DNA of 64,000 nt from Bradyrhizobium elkanii USDA 76 (GTDB taxonomy: Bacteria; Pseudomonadota; Alphaproteobacteria; Rhizobiales; Xanthobacteraceae). Below the pieces are notes generated by a model. That model worked only from the letters and a program-made list of their open reading frames with translations. It did not search any database and was not told the DNA's origin. Position 1 is the stretch's first letter. The number at the start of each line of letters is the position of its first letter. The position numbers and the translations under genes were made by a program. Below are positions 41,802-50,390 of the stretch, piece by piece. Location of the stretch: NCBI RefSeq assembly GCF_023278185.1, contig NZ_CP066356.1:2968001-3032000 (forward strand), written 5' to 3'.

Positions 41802-43220
41802 TTAGCCCGGGTGTGTCATTTTGTCCGGCTGCACGAGGCGATCGAATTCATCCGCGGAAACAAATCCGAGCCGCAAAGCCTCCTCCTTCAGCGTCGTTCC
41901 GCGCGCATGCGCCGACTTGGCGACCTTGGCTGCGTTGTCGTAACCGATCTTCGGCGCGAGCGCCGTGACCAGCATCAGCGATCGCTGCATCAGTTCGTTG
42001 ATGCGCTTTTCGTCGGCGCGTATTCCGACAACGCAATGCTCGGTAAATGAGCGGACAACGTCGGACAGCAACTGAATGGAATTTATCATACAATATGCCA
42101 GCACGGGCTTGTACACGTTCAGCTCGAAATGGCCCTGGCTGCCGGCGACGGTGATCGTGGTCTGATTGCCGAACACCTGGCAGCAGACCATGGTCATGGC
42201 TTCGCACTGGGTCGGATTGACCTTGCCCGGCATGATTGACGAGCCCGGCTCGTTCTCGGGCAGGATCAACTCGCCGAGGCCCGAGCGCGGGCCCGAGCCG
42301 AGCAAGCGGATGTCGTTGGCGATCTTGAACAGGCCGGTCGCCACCGAGTTGATCGCGCCGTGCACCAGCACATAGGCGTCGTTGGAAGCCAGCGCCTCGA
42401 ACTTGTTGGCCGCGCTGGTGAACGGCAGCTTGGTGATCTTGGCGACGTGGCGCGCGAAGGTTTTCGCAAATCGCGGCTTCGAGTTGAGGCCGGTGCCGAC
42501 GGCGGTGCCGCCCTGCGCGAGCGGAAACAGATCTTTCACCGCGACGCGCAGCCGCGAGATGCCGCTCTCGACCTGCGCGGCGTAGCCGGAGAATTCCTGG
42601 CCGAGCGTCAGCGGCGTCGCATCCTGGGTGTGGGTGCGCCCGATCTTGACGATCCCGGCAAACGCCTTCTCCTTGTTGCGCAACGCGCGATGCAGTTCGG
42701 TGAGTGCCGGAATCAGATCGGCGACGATGCGGCTCGCTGCGGCGACATGCATCGCGGTCGGAAACGAGTCGTTCGACGACTGACTCATGTTGACGTGATC
42801 GTTCGGATGTATCGGCTTCTTGGCGCCAAGCTCGCCGCCGAGCATCTGGTTGGCGCGGTTGGCGATCACCTCGTTCACGTTCATGTTGCTCTGCGTGCCC
42901 GAGCCGGTCTGCCAGACCACCAGCGGGAAGTTGTCGTCGAGCTTGCCTTCGATCACTTCCTTGGCTGCGCGGATGATGGCGCCGGCGCGGCGCGCATCGA
43001 GCTGGCCGAGCTCGCGATTGGTCTCCGCGGCCGCAAGCTTCACGATGCCGAGTGCATGGACGATCGCGATCGGCATCCGGTCGTGGCCGATCTTGAAATT
43101 CTGCCGCGAGCGTTCGGTCTGCGCGCCCCAATAGCGGTCGGCGGGAACGTCGATCGGACCGAAGCTGTCGGTCTCGCTGCGGGTCTTTGCCTTGGAGGGG
43201 ATCGTCGATCGAGCCATCAT
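41802..43220 (-). CDS. fumC: Fumarate hydratase class II
   Basis: 472 residues from ATG 43220 (GGAAAG upstream). It interconverts fumarate and malate in the TCA cycle. The aspartase/fumarase signature [11 protein letters not shown] is intact, as are [34 protein letters not shown] and [20 protein letters not shown]. The enzyme is a heat-stable iron-independent tetramer in this class. An extended frame to 43355 is possible but the extra residues are not fumarase-like. It lies between sspB and the DUF4169/RHH pair. Confidence 0.97.
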   Translation of the reverse strand: MMARSTIPSKAKTRSETDSFGPIDVPADRYWGAQTERSRQNFKIGHDRMPIAIVHALGIVKLAAAETNRELGQLDARRAGAIIRAAKEVIEGKLDDNFPLVVWQTGSGTQSNMNVNEVIANRANQMLGGELGAKKPIHPNDHVNMSQSSNDSFPTAMHVAAASRIVADLIPALTELHRALRNKEKAFAGIVKIGRTHTQDATPLTLGQEFSGYAAQVESGISRLRVAVKDLFPLAQGGTAVGTGLNSKPRFAKTFARHVAKITKLPFTSAANKFEALASNDAYVLVHGAINSVATGLFKIANDIRLLGSGPRSGLGELILPENEPGSSIMPGKVNPTQCEAMTMVCCQVFGNQTTITVAGSQGHFELNVYKPVLAYCMINSIQLLSDVVRSFTEHCVVGIRADEKRINELMQRSLMLVTALAPKIGYDNAAKVAKSAHARGTTLKEEALRLGFVSADEFDRLVQPDKMTHPG

Positions 43221-43319
43221 GCTTTCCGTGGATGCTTGCCGTTGCGTCATGAAAACGTGGCCCAGCGCGGCAACGCGACAGCGTCCGCGCGAAGAGCACG
43301 TTGATGCAGAAGGTAGGCC

Positions 43320-43340
43320 GGGATGACGATTTGTCATCCC
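43320..43340. repeat. Hairpin between sspB and fumC
   Basis: GGGATGAC-GATTT-GTCATCCC is a perfect eight-base-pair stem. It lies 48 bases past the sspB stop and 100 bases before fumC on the minus strand. No T-tract follows on that strand, so it is not a clear intrinsic terminator. Confidence 0.4.
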
Positions 43341-43387
43341 GATCCCGGCAAGCATCCTACAAGGTCGAGGCGTGATCTGCGCTTAGA

Positions 43388-43909
43388 TTATTTCTTGCGG
43401 AAGCGGTCCAGCCGCACGACCTCGGCGCCTTCGCTGGGCTTCGCGGGCTCCTGCTCGGTCTCGGCGCTCTCGGTCTCGACCGCTGCGTGGGCCGCAGGGG
43501 CGGGCAGGGGAGAGGCCGGCGCCGTCGCGGGAGGGGCTTCTTCGGACAGTGCGTCCGAGACGTCGAAGCGCAAATCGAACGGCGCGGACGGATCGAGGAA
43601 GCGCGTCACCGCGGCGAACGGCACGGTCAGCCGCTCGGGAATCCCGCCGAACGACAGGCCGACCTCGAAGCGATCCTCGGTCACCACCAGATCCCAGAAC
43701 TGGTGCTGCAGGATGATGGTCATCTCCTCCGGATACTGCGCGAGCAGCCGGGGCGACAGCTTCACGCCGTCGCCGTGCGACAGGAAGGTGATGTAGAAAT
43801 GGTGTTCGCCCGGCAGGCCATGTTCGGCGGCGTCGGACAACACCCGGCGCAGCACCCCGCGCAGCGCGTCGCGCGCCAGCACGTCATATCGGATGTGATC
43901 GGTCGCCAT
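43388..43909 (-). CDS. sspB: SspB, ClpXP adaptor for tmRNA-tagged proteins
   Basis: 173 residues. The N-terminal domain (about 1-120, ALRGVLRRVLSDAAEHGLPGEHHFYITFLSHGDGVKLSPRL; MTIILQHQFWDLVVTEDRFEVGLSFGGIPERLTVPF) is the substrate-binding fold of alphaproteobacterial SspB. A Pro/Ala-rich linker leads to a C-terminal tail VVRLDRFRKK, the probable ClpX-docking motif. It delivers ssrA-tagged peptides to ClpXP. The tmRNA gene that makes the tag lies 150 bases upstream on the same strand. Confidence 0.93.
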   Translation of the reverse strand: MATDHIRYDVLARDALRGVLRRVLSDAAEHGLPGEHHFYITFLSHGDGVKLSPRLLAQYPEEMTIILQHQFWDLVVTEDRFEVGLSFGGIPERLTVPFAAVTRFLDPSAPFDLRFDVSDALSEEAPPATAPASPLPAPAAHAAVETESAETEQEPAKPSEGAEVVRLDRFRKK

Positions 43910-44057
43910 GGTGATCCTGTCGCTTCGAAATGCCCGCCAGGGCGGCGCCGGACCGTCCGACTCGCCCTTCTCCCATGCTACCCTGCCGGGAGCCGGAAAT
44001 CAGCAGGGCCGGCAGCTGAAATGCGGGCGGGCGCCCGATTGGGAAACAAGGGATAAA

Positions 44058-44376
44058 GTGGAGGCTTCTGTTGCCAGGTGCCTCCGAACCCCGCCTAGCG
44101 GAGCTTAACCCGCTAGGACTTTAAGATGGTCTTTCAAACTGCGTTACGCAGCCTGAGCAACCGGAGCAAAGTTGTCGTTGGCAACTATTGCATTGGCCCG
44201 ATGTCGGCGGAACCATACCGAGAAAAAACACGCCCTTTACGCCCTCGTCGATCCTATTTCGCCCCCGCCGAAAGCCACCGCGACGGATGGGTTTTGGTGG
44301 AGGCGCCGGGTACCGCCCCCGGGTCCGAATGGTTTATTGCGACGGTCATTTATTTCCATAGCCGGCGAACCGGCAC
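44058..44376 (-). ncRNA. ssrA: Two-piece (circularly permuted) tmRNA
   Basis: Read on the minus strand. Acceptor piece about 44375-44295: it opens with the GCCGG-TTCG-CCGGC hairpin and ends CGCCTCC-A-CCA. A short internal spacer follows, then the coding piece starts at 44266 with GGGGGCG, which pairs with CGCCTCC including a G3-U70 wobble, the alanine identity element. GGATCGAC follows as in tmRNA 5' ends. The tag frame is 44182-44144: ANDNFAPVAQAA then TAA. Stem-loops at 44095-44118 and 44060-44085 match the structured 3' part. tmRNA rescues stalled ribosomes; sspB is next on this strand. Exact ends are estimates. Confidence 0.93.
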
Positions 44377-44380
44377 CCCC

Positions 44381-44386
44381 AATATA
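44381..44386 (-). promoter_or_regulatory. Likely -10 box of the tmRNA gene
   Basis: TATATT on the minus strand, six to seven bases before the predicted 5' hairpin of the acceptor piece. No convincing -35 hexamer is seen at 16-18 bases upstream. Confidence 0.5.
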
Positions 44387-44513
44387 GCGGCAAAGTCTTA
44401 GAAAAACAGAGCCGATTCAGGCCCTTTCGGCTGTGAAAACCCGCCGATTTGGGGTTGGCCAGGGTCTTGGCCAGGGTCTTGGCGCGATCCCGGCGCCGTT
44501 CTAGGTTTTGTCC

Positions 44514-45125
44514 ATGCCCCCGGATTCTCCGCCGGTTGCCGCCCCGGCGCCGGACGCCTCCGCACCATCTCCGCCCCACCAGCCCGGCCTGCTCGAGCTG
44601 TTCCTGGCCTTTGCCAAGATGTCGCTGGCCGGCTTTGGCGGGGTTCTGGTCTGGGCCCGGCGCGCGATCGTCGAGCAGCACCGCTGGATGACCGCGGAGG
44701 AGTTCAACGAGACCTTCGCGCTGTGCCATTTCCTGCCAGGTCCGAACATCGTCAACCTGTCGGTCGTATTCGGCTCGCGCTTTCGCGGCATAGCCGGCGG
44801 GCTCGCGGCGTTTGCCGGGCTGGTCGGGCCGCCGATGGTGATCGCGACCATCCTTGCCGCGCTCTATGCCCGTTACGGCGACATCGACGTGCTGCGCCGG
44901 ACGCTCGCCGGCGTCGCCTGCGCCGCGGTCGGGCTGCTGTTCGCCGTCGTCTTCAAGATGATGATGCCGCTCCTGAAGCGGCGCGACGTCACGGGCCTCG
45001 TCATTCTGGCTGCGGTTTTCGTCGCGATCGGACTGATCCGGTGGCCGCTCCAGATCGTGCTGCTGGCGGCGATCCCGCTCAGTATTGCGACCACGGTCCT
45101 GGCCCGCCGCATGGTGCGGGCATGA
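44514..45125 (+). CDS. Chromate transporter half, N-terminal type
   Basis: 203 residues from ATG 44514. One CHR domain: LFLAFAKMSLAGFGGVLVWARRAIVEQHRWMTAEEFNETFALCHFLPGPNIVNLSVVFG, with the GFGG and PGPN motifs. Short-chain CHR proteins work in pairs encoded side by side. The stop overlaps the next start by four bases. Role in chromate efflux is inferred; sulfate-like anions cannot be excluded. The tandem GGCCAGGGTCTT repeat at 44457-44480 lies just upstream. Confidence 0.88.
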   Translation: MPPDSPPVAAPAPDASAPSPPHQPGLLELFLAFAKMSLAGFGGVLVWARRAIVEQHRWMTAEEFNETFALCHFLPGPNIVNLSVVFGSRFRGIAGGLAAFAGLVGPPMVIATILAALYARYGDIDVLRRTLAGVACAAVGLLFAVVFKMMMPLLKRRDVTGLVILAAVFVAIGLIRWPLQIVLLAAIPLSIATTVLARRMVRA

Positions 45126-45655
45126 GCCCGGACTCCAACCCGATCGCGGCGCTGGTCTGGACCTTCGGCCTGATGTCGCTGTTTGCGGTCGGCGGCGCCA
45201 ATTCGGCGATTCCCGAAATGCACCGTGCCGCCGTCGACGTGCATCACTGGCTGACCGATAAGCAGTTCGCCGACGTATTCGCGATCTCGCAGCTCTCGCC
45301 GGGGCCGAACGTGCTGATCGTGACCTTGATAGGCTACTCGGTCGCAGGCGTCGCCGGGGCGTTGGCCGCGACGGTGGCGATGTGCGGACCGACCGCGCTG
45401 CTTGCCTATTATGTGAGCCGTTTCCTCGATCGCTCGCGCGACGCGCGCTGGCCGGCGATGATCCAGGCGGCACTGGTTCCGTTGTCGATCGGTCTGATGG
45501 CGGCCTCCGGCCTGATCGTGGCGCAGACCTCAGACCAAAGTTGGATCGCGGTCCTGATCACCATTGTCGCGGCCGCGCTTGCTTTCGCGACGCGGATCAA
45601 CCCTTTGTGGATGTTGCTGGCCGGAGGCCTCTTGGGTTTCGCTGGCGTTATCTGA
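45122..45655 (+). CDS. Chromate transporter half, C-terminal type
   Basis: 177 residues from ATG 45122. Second CHR domain: LMSLFAVGGANSAIPEMHRAAVDVHHWLTDKQFADVFAISQLSPGPNVLIVTLIGY, with a SPGPN motif. Overlaps the previous stop by four bases (ATGA). The two halves presumably assemble into one antiparallel transporter, as known for paired short CHR proteins. Confidence 0.88.
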   Translation: MSPDSNPIAALVWTFGLMSLFAVGGANSAIPEMHRAAVDVHHWLTDKQFADVFAISQLSPGPNVLIVTLIGYSVAGVAGALAATVAMCGPTALLAYYVSRFLDRSRDARWPAMIQAALVPLSIGLMAASGLIVAQTSDQSWIAVLITIVAAALAFATRINPLWMLLAGGLLGFAGVI

Positions 45656-45748
45656 CGAAAATCGCTAGCAAGGCTTTCGGTCAACGCACCACAAGCCAAG
45701 CCATTCAATCAAAACGGGCGGGACAGCCCTGACGGGGGAAGCGAAGTC

Positions 45749-46249
45749 ATGAGCGATACGCCGAGCGAGGCGCCGGTCAAATCGATCTTGCCGAAATGGG
45801 TGCGCGGTCCGCAGGACTTTGTCGGCGGGCTCGCCATGATGGCGGTTGCGCTGTTTGCCTTGTGGGCCTCGAGCGATTTGCAGGGCATGCACGGATTTTC
45901 GTTCGGCGCCGGAACCGCGCCGCGCATGTTCGCCGTGCTGCTGCTGTTGCTCGGCGGTGGCGTCGCGCTGATGGGAGTTCTGCAGGCCGGCCCGCATATC
46001 GCGGCCTATTCCTGGCGCGGCCCGTTGTTCGTATCCGCGGCAATCGTGTTCTTCGCATTGGCGATCCGGCCGCTCGGGCTCGTGGTCTCCGCGTTTGCCG
46101 CCTTCATGATCGCGGCGATGGGCTCGCAGGAGACGAAACTGGTCGAGGCCGTCATTGTCGGCGCCTGTCTGACCGTCGGCTGCGCATTGCTTTTCCCCTA
46201 TGTGCTGGGACTTCCGATGCCGATGTTCCCGCGTTTCCTGATCCAGTGA
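45749..46249 (+). CDS. tctB: Tripartite tricarboxylate transporter subunit TctB
   Basis: 166 residues, four hydrophobic helices with a short polar N-terminus (VRGPQDFVGGLAMMAVALFALWASSDLQGM). GTAPRMFAVLLLLLGGGVAL is characteristic of TctB. It starts the tct set; a GGGGGAAGCG ribosome site precedes ATG 45749. TctB is the small membrane subunit of the three-part uptake system for citrate-like acids. The large subunit follows after seven bases. Confidence 0.9.
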   Translation: MSDTPSEAPVKSILPKWVRGPQDFVGGLAMMAVALFALWASSDLQGMHGFSFGAGTAPRMFAVLLLLLGGGVALMGVLQAGPHIAAYSWRGPLFVSAAIVFFALAIRPLGLVVSAFAAFMIAAMGSQETKLVEAVIVGACLTVGCALLFPYVLGLPMPMFPRFLIQ

Positions 46250-46256
46250 GGGCGTG

Positions 46257-47771
46257 ATGGAACTGTTCGCCAATCTCGCCCACGGTTTCGCGGTCGCATT
46301 CTCGCCGATCAACCTTCTGATGTGCCTGATCGGCGCGCTGGTCGGCACGCTGGTCGGCGTGCTGCCGGGCATCGGCACCATCGCCACCGTGGCCATGCTG
46401 CTGCCGATCACCTTCGGCCTGCCGCCGGTCGGGGCGCTGATCATGCTCGCCGGCATCTATTACGGTGCGCAATATGGCGGCTCGACCACCTCGATCCTGG
46501 TCAATATTCCGGGCGAGGCGACCTCCGTGGTCACCGCGCTCGACGGTCACCAGATGGCCAAGCAGGGCCGCGCCGGCCCGGCGCTGGCGATCGCCGCGAT
46601 CGGCTCGTTCTTCGCCGGCTGCGTCGCGACCGTGCTGATCGCCGTGCTCGGCGCGCCGCTGACCAAGCTCGCGCTGGCGTTCGGCCCGGCCGAATATTTC
46701 TCGCTGATGGTGCTCGGCCTGATCTTCGCGGTGGTGCTCGCCAAGGGCTCGGTGCTGAAGGCGATCGCGATGATCGTGTTCGGCCTGTTGCTGTCGATGG
46801 TCGGTTCCGACATCGAGACCGGCGCCTCGCGCATGGCCTTCAACATCCCCGAGCTCGCTGACGGCCTCGGCTTTGCCACCGTGGCGATGGGCGTGTTCGG
46901 CTTCGCGGAGATCATTCGCAACCTCGACCACGGCGCCGAGATGAACCGCAACCTGGTGCAGCAGAAGATCACCGGCCTGATGCCGACCAGGAAGGACATC
47001 GCGGATTCCACGCCGGCGATCCTGCGCGGCACCGTGCTCGGCTCGATCCTCGGCATCCTGCCGGGCGGCGGCGCGGTGATCGCGTCGTTCGCGGCCTATA
47101 CGCTGGAGAAGAAGCTGGCGAAGGATCCGAAGCGGTTCGGTCGCGGCGCGATCGAGGGCGTGGCGGCGCCGGAAAGCGCCAACAACGCCGCGGCGCAGAC
47201 CTCGTTCATCCCGCTGCTCACGCTCGGCATCCCGCCGAACGCGGTGATGGCGCTGATGGTCGGCGCGATGACCATCCACGGCATCGTGCCGGGTCCGCAG
47301 GTGATGCAGAAGCAGCCCGATCTGGTCTGGGGCATGATCGCCTCGATGTGGATCGGCAATCTGATGCTGATCATCATCAACCTGCCGCTGGTGGGCATCT
47401 GGGTCCGTCTGCTGCGCGTGCCGTACCGGCTGATGTTCCCCTCGATCGTGGTGTTCTGCGCGATCGGCATCTACTCGGTGAACAACGCGCCGGTCGACGT
47501 CGTGCTCGCCGGCGTGTTCGGCCTCGTCGGTTATTGGCTGATCAAGCATGATTTCGAGCCGGCACCGCTGCTGCTCGGCATGGTGCTGGGCCCGCTGATG
47601 GAGGAGAACCTGCGTCGCGCGCTGTTGATCTCGCGCGGCGACTGGAGCGTGTTCGTGTCGCGGCCGCTGTCGGCGGTGCTGCTGGCGATCGCGGCCGGTC
47701 TGCTGGTGCTTGCCGTGTTGCCGACCTTGCGTGCCAAGCGCGACGAAGTGTTCGTGGAGTCCGAGGGCTAG
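46257..47771 (+). CDS. tctA: Tripartite tricarboxylate transporter permease TctA
   Basis: 504 residues with 11-12 helices. LVGVLPGIGTIATVAMLLPITFGLPPVGALIMLAGIYYGAQYGGSTTSILVNIPGEATSVVTALDGHQMAKQGRAGPALAIAAIGSF is the family signature, including two GxxPGxG-type re-entrant segments (the second is LGSILGILPGGGAVIASFAAYTLEKKL). ATG 46257 is used, with GTGAGGGCG upstream. It is the channel subunit with TctB and the binding protein at 47956. Confidence 0.95.
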   Translation: MELFANLAHGFAVAFSPINLLMCLIGALVGTLVGVLPGIGTIATVAMLLPITFGLPPVGALIMLAGIYYGAQYGGSTTSILVNIPGEATSVVTALDGHQMAKQGRAGPALAIAAIGSFFAGCVATVLIAVLGAPLTKLALAFGPAEYFSLMVLGLIFAVVLAKGSVLKAIAMIVFGLLLSMVGSDIETGASRMAFNIPELADGLGFATVAMGVFGFAEIIRNLDHGAEMNRNLVQQKITGLMPTRKDIADSTPAILRGTVLGSILGILPGGGAVIASFAAYTLEKKLAKDPKRFGRGAIEGVAAPESANNAAAQTSFIPLLTLGIPPNAVMALMVGAMTIHGIVPGPQVMQKQPDLVWGMIASMWIGNLMLIIINLPLVGIWVRLLRVPYRLMFPSIVVFCAIGIYSVNNAPVDVVLAGVFGLVGYWLIKHDFEPAPLLLGMVLGPLMEENLRRALLISRGDWSVFVSRPLSAVLLAIAAGLLVLAVLPTLRAKRDEVFVESEG

Positions 47772-47773
47772 CG

Positions 47774-47828
47774 CATGATCCGGAAAGGTGTGGAGCGGTT
47801 TTCCGGATAGATCATGCGCAAACAGGGT
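47774..47828. repeat. CATGATCCGG repeat after tctA
   Basis: CATGATCCGGAAAGGTGTGGAG ... GGTTTTCCGGATAGATCATGCGCAAACA; the ends CATGATC and GATCATG are inverted. Same family as 40472-40552. Confidence 0.75.
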
Positions 47829-47898
47829 GCGCCGGCCCTGCGTCGGCGCGCCGCAGGCGGAAGTCGAATCGACACTCGATGTCGCCCCGTGAAATGAG

Positions 47899-47923
47899 AA
47901 TGCCGGCCGATTTGGCCGGCATT
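47899..47923 (+). terminator. Possible attenuating terminator between tctA and tctC
   Basis: AATGCCGGCC-GATTT-GGCCGGCATT is a perfect ten-base-pair stem followed by CTTATTG. The U-run is weak. It may lower read-through into the binding-protein gene, or end tctA and leave tctC with its own promoter. Confidence 0.5.
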
Positions 47924-47955
47924 CTTATTGGTCAAACGTTCCGGGAGGAATTGAG

Positions 47956-48936
47956 ATGATGTCCATTCGCTCGCTTGCGGGCGCATGCCTTTCGGCAATC
48001 GTAGCGCTCGGCGCATTCGCCGTGCCGGCGTCCGCGCAAAATTATCCGACCCGCACCATCACCATGATCGTGCCGTTCGCAGCCGGCGGTCCGACCGACG
48101 TCATCTCGCGCATCGTCACCGCGCACATGGCGCAGACGCTGGGACAGAGCATCGTGATCGAGAACGTGGTCGGCGCCGGCGGCACCACCGCGACGACGCG
48201 CGCCGCACGTGCCGCCAATGACGGCTATACGCTGATCACAGGGCATATGGGCACGCACGCCGCCTCCGTGCCGCTCTATCCGAAGCTTGCCTATCACCCG
48301 GAAAAGGATTTCGAGCCCGTCGCGCTGCTCGCCGGCACGCCGATCCTGATCCTTGCCCGCAAGGACTTTCCGCCGAAGGATCTCAAGGAATTCGTCACCT
48401 ACGTGAAGGCCAATGCCGAGAAGGTCAACGCCGCGCATGCCGGCATCGGCTCGGTCTCGCACGCCTCCTGCGAACTCCTGAACTCGATCCTCGGCATCAA
48501 GCCGGTCGGCGTGCCCTTCAACGGCACCGGCCCGGCCATGAATGCGCTGGTCGCCGGCCAGGTCGATTACATGTGCGACCAGATCGTCAATGCGGTGCCG
48601 CAGATCAACGCCGGCACCATCAAGGCCTATGCGGTCGCGACCCCGGAGCGCAACCCGTCGCTGCCCAATGTGCCGACCACGACGGAAGCCGGCTTGCCGG
48701 CATTCCAGGCCCAGGCCTGGAACGCGATTTTCGCGCCGAAGGGAACTTCGCCCGCCATCATCGCCACGCTGAATGCCGCGGCCATCAAGGCGCTCGACGA
48801 CGAGAATGTCCGCAGGCGCCTGCTCGAGCTCGGCAGCGTGATCCCGGCGCCGGCCAACCGCACGCCGGAGGCGCTTGCGACCCTCATCAAGAACGAGATC
48901 GCGAAGTGGACGCCGGTGCTCAAGCCGGCAACTTAA
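47956..48936 (+). CDS. tctC: Tripartite tricarboxylate transporter binding protein (TctC)
   Basis: 326 residues with a signal peptide (SLAGACLSAIVALGAFAVPASAQN). The Bug/TctC family fold is clear: NYPTRTITMIVPFAAGGPTDVISRIVTAHMAQTLGQSIVIENVVGAGGTTATTRAARA. The strong GGGAGGAATTGAG site precedes ATG 47956. It binds a di- or tricarboxylate in the periplasm and passes it to TctAB. Binding proteins of this family are often encoded in excess of TctAB; here one lies in the operon. Confidence 0.93.
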   Translation: MMSIRSLAGACLSAIVALGAFAVPASAQNYPTRTITMIVPFAAGGPTDVISRIVTAHMAQTLGQSIVIENVVGAGGTTATTRAARAANDGYTLITGHMGTHAASVPLYPKLAYHPEKDFEPVALLAGTPILILARKDFPPKDLKEFVTYVKANAEKVNAAHAGIGSVSHASCELLNSILGIKPVGVPFNGTGPAMNALVAGQVDYMCDQIVNAVPQINAGTIKAYAVATPERNPSLPNVPTTTEAGLPAFQAQAWNAIFAPKGTSPAIIATLNAAAIKALDDENVRRRLLELGSVIPAPANRTPEALATLIKNEIAKWTPVLKPAT

Positions 48937-49110
48937 TCCAGCACGATCAGGTGGATAGGACAGGGGCGGGACGCGAGTTCCGCCCCTTGCCGTTTGGCGC
49001 GGAGTGCTCACTTTTCAGGGTATAATCGGTATGTTCAGCCGAATCAGCGTGCCGACCGGCGGCCTTGGCCGCTACATTGGCCGTTCTCTCGAAAGCCCGA
49101 AACAGACGCC

Positions 49111-49905
49111 ATGAACCAGTATCACGACCTGCTCGAACGCATCCTCGCCGACGGCGCCGAGAAGCACGACCGCACCGGCACCGGGACGCTGTCGATCTTC
49201 GGCCATCAGATGCGCTTCAACCTCGCGGCCGGCTTCCCGATGCTGACCACCAAGCGGCTGCCGCTGAAGGCGATCGTGCACGAGCTGCTCTGGTTCCTCG
49301 CCGGCGACACCAACATCAAATATCTCAACGACAACGGCGTCACGATCTGGGACGAATGGGCCGACGCCAACGGCGACCTCGGTCCGGTGTACGGCTCGCA
49401 ATGGCGGTCGTGGCCCGCGCCGGATGGCCGCAGCATCGACCAGATCGCTGGCGTGGTCGAGATGATCAAGCGCAACCCGGACTCGCGGCGGCTGATCGTC
49501 AGCGCCTGGAATCCGGCCGAGGTCGACAAGATGGCGCTGCCGCCGTGCCACTGCCTGTTCCAGTTCTATGTCGCGAACGGCAAATTGTCCTGTCAGCTCT
49601 ATCAGCGCTCGGGCGACGTCTTCCTCGGCGTGCCCTTCAACATCGCCTCCTATGCGCTGCTCACCATGATGGTCGCGCAGGTGACCGGGCTCAAGCCCGG
49701 CGATTTCGTGCACTCGCTCGGCGACGCGCACCTCTACTCGAACCATCTCGAGCAGGCGCGCCTGCAACTGACGCGGCCGACGCGGCCGTTGCCGACGATG
49801 GCGATCAATCCGGACGTGAATGATATCTTCGCGTTCCGCTACGAGGACTTCAAACTCGAAGGTTACGACCCGCATCCGCACATCAAGGCCGAAGTCGCGG
49901 TCTGA
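49111..49905 (+). CDS. thyA: Thymidylate synthase
   Basis: 264 residues, the same length as the E. coli enzyme. It makes dTMP from dUMP and methylene-tetrahydrofolate in the cytosol. Catalytic Cys146 is in [27 protein letters not shown] and the dUMP-binding [20 protein letters not shown] are intact. A longer frame to 48994 lacks family likeness, so ATG 49111 is chosen. The stop overlaps the next start by one base, and folA, which regenerates the folate, is two genes on. Confidence 0.98.
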   Translation: MNQYHDLLERILADGAEKHDRTGTGTLSIFGHQMRFNLAAGFPMLTTKRLPLKAIVHELLWFLAGDTNIKYLNDNGVTIWDEWADANGDLGPVYGSQWRSWPAPDGRSIDQIAGVVEMIKRNPDSRRLIVSAWNPAEVDKMALPPCHCLFQFYVANGKLSCQLYQRSGDVFLGVPFNIASYALLTMMVAQVTGLKPGDFVHSLGDAHLYSNHLEQARLQLTRPTRPLPTMAINPDVNDIFAFRYEDFKLEGYDPHPHIKAEVAV

Positions 49906-50390
49906 TGTCGCTCTTGATCCGCCGCGCGCGGCCCGATGAGGCCGGACTGGTGTTCTCGCTGGTCCGCGAACTCGCCGAATACGAAAAGCTTCTGCATGAG
50001 GTTCACGCCAGCGAGGCCGATATCGCCGACGCGCTGTTCGGCGCCAATCCGCGGCTTTATTGCGACATCGTGGAATGGAATGGCGAGCCTGCCGGCTTCG
50101 CGGTCTGGTTCGTCAACTTCTCGACCTTCGCCGGCCGTCACGGCATCTATCTCGAAGACCTCTTCGTGCGTCCGGCGCTGCGCGGCAAGGGCATCGGCAA
50201 GGCGCTGCTGGTGCATCTGGCGAAGCAATGCCTCGCCAATGGCTGGTCGCGCCTGCAATGGGCGGTGCTCGACTGGAACGCGCCGTCGATCGCGTTCTAC
50301 AAGTCGCTCGGCGCCGAGCTGATGGACGAATGGACGATTTGCCGCGTCTCCGGCGAGGCGCTGTCGACGCTCGCGGAAGGGGCGCGCTGA
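49905..50390 (+). CDS. GNAT N-acetyltransferase
   Basis: 161 residues. Acetyl-CoA site: LEDLFVRPALRGKGIGKALLVHLAKQC (motif A R/Q-x-x-G-x-G/A). The later LQWAVLDWNAPSIAFYKSLGAELMDEW is motif B and matches spermidine/amino-group acetyltransferases and the diamine acetyltransferase-like group. It is placed between thyA and folA with single-base overlaps at both ends, so it is co-translated with both. Its substrate is not known. Confidence 0.92.
   Translation: MSLLIRRARPDEAGLVFSLVRELAEYEKLLHEVHASEADIADALFGANPRLYCDIVEWNGEPAGFAVWFVNFSTFAGRHGIYLEDLFVRPALRGKGIGKALLVHLAKQCLANGWSRLQWAVLDWNAPSIAFYKSLGAELMDEWTICRVSGEALSTLAEGAR

Noticed and set aside
44126..44401. Two short plus-strand open frames over the tmRNA gene
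   Set aside because: The region is explained by the two-piece tmRNA on the opposite strand, including tag, stem and CCA end.
44457..44480. Tandem GGCCAGGGTCTT pair upstream of the chromate transporter
   Set aside because: Only two copies and no symmetry; not enough to call an operator.
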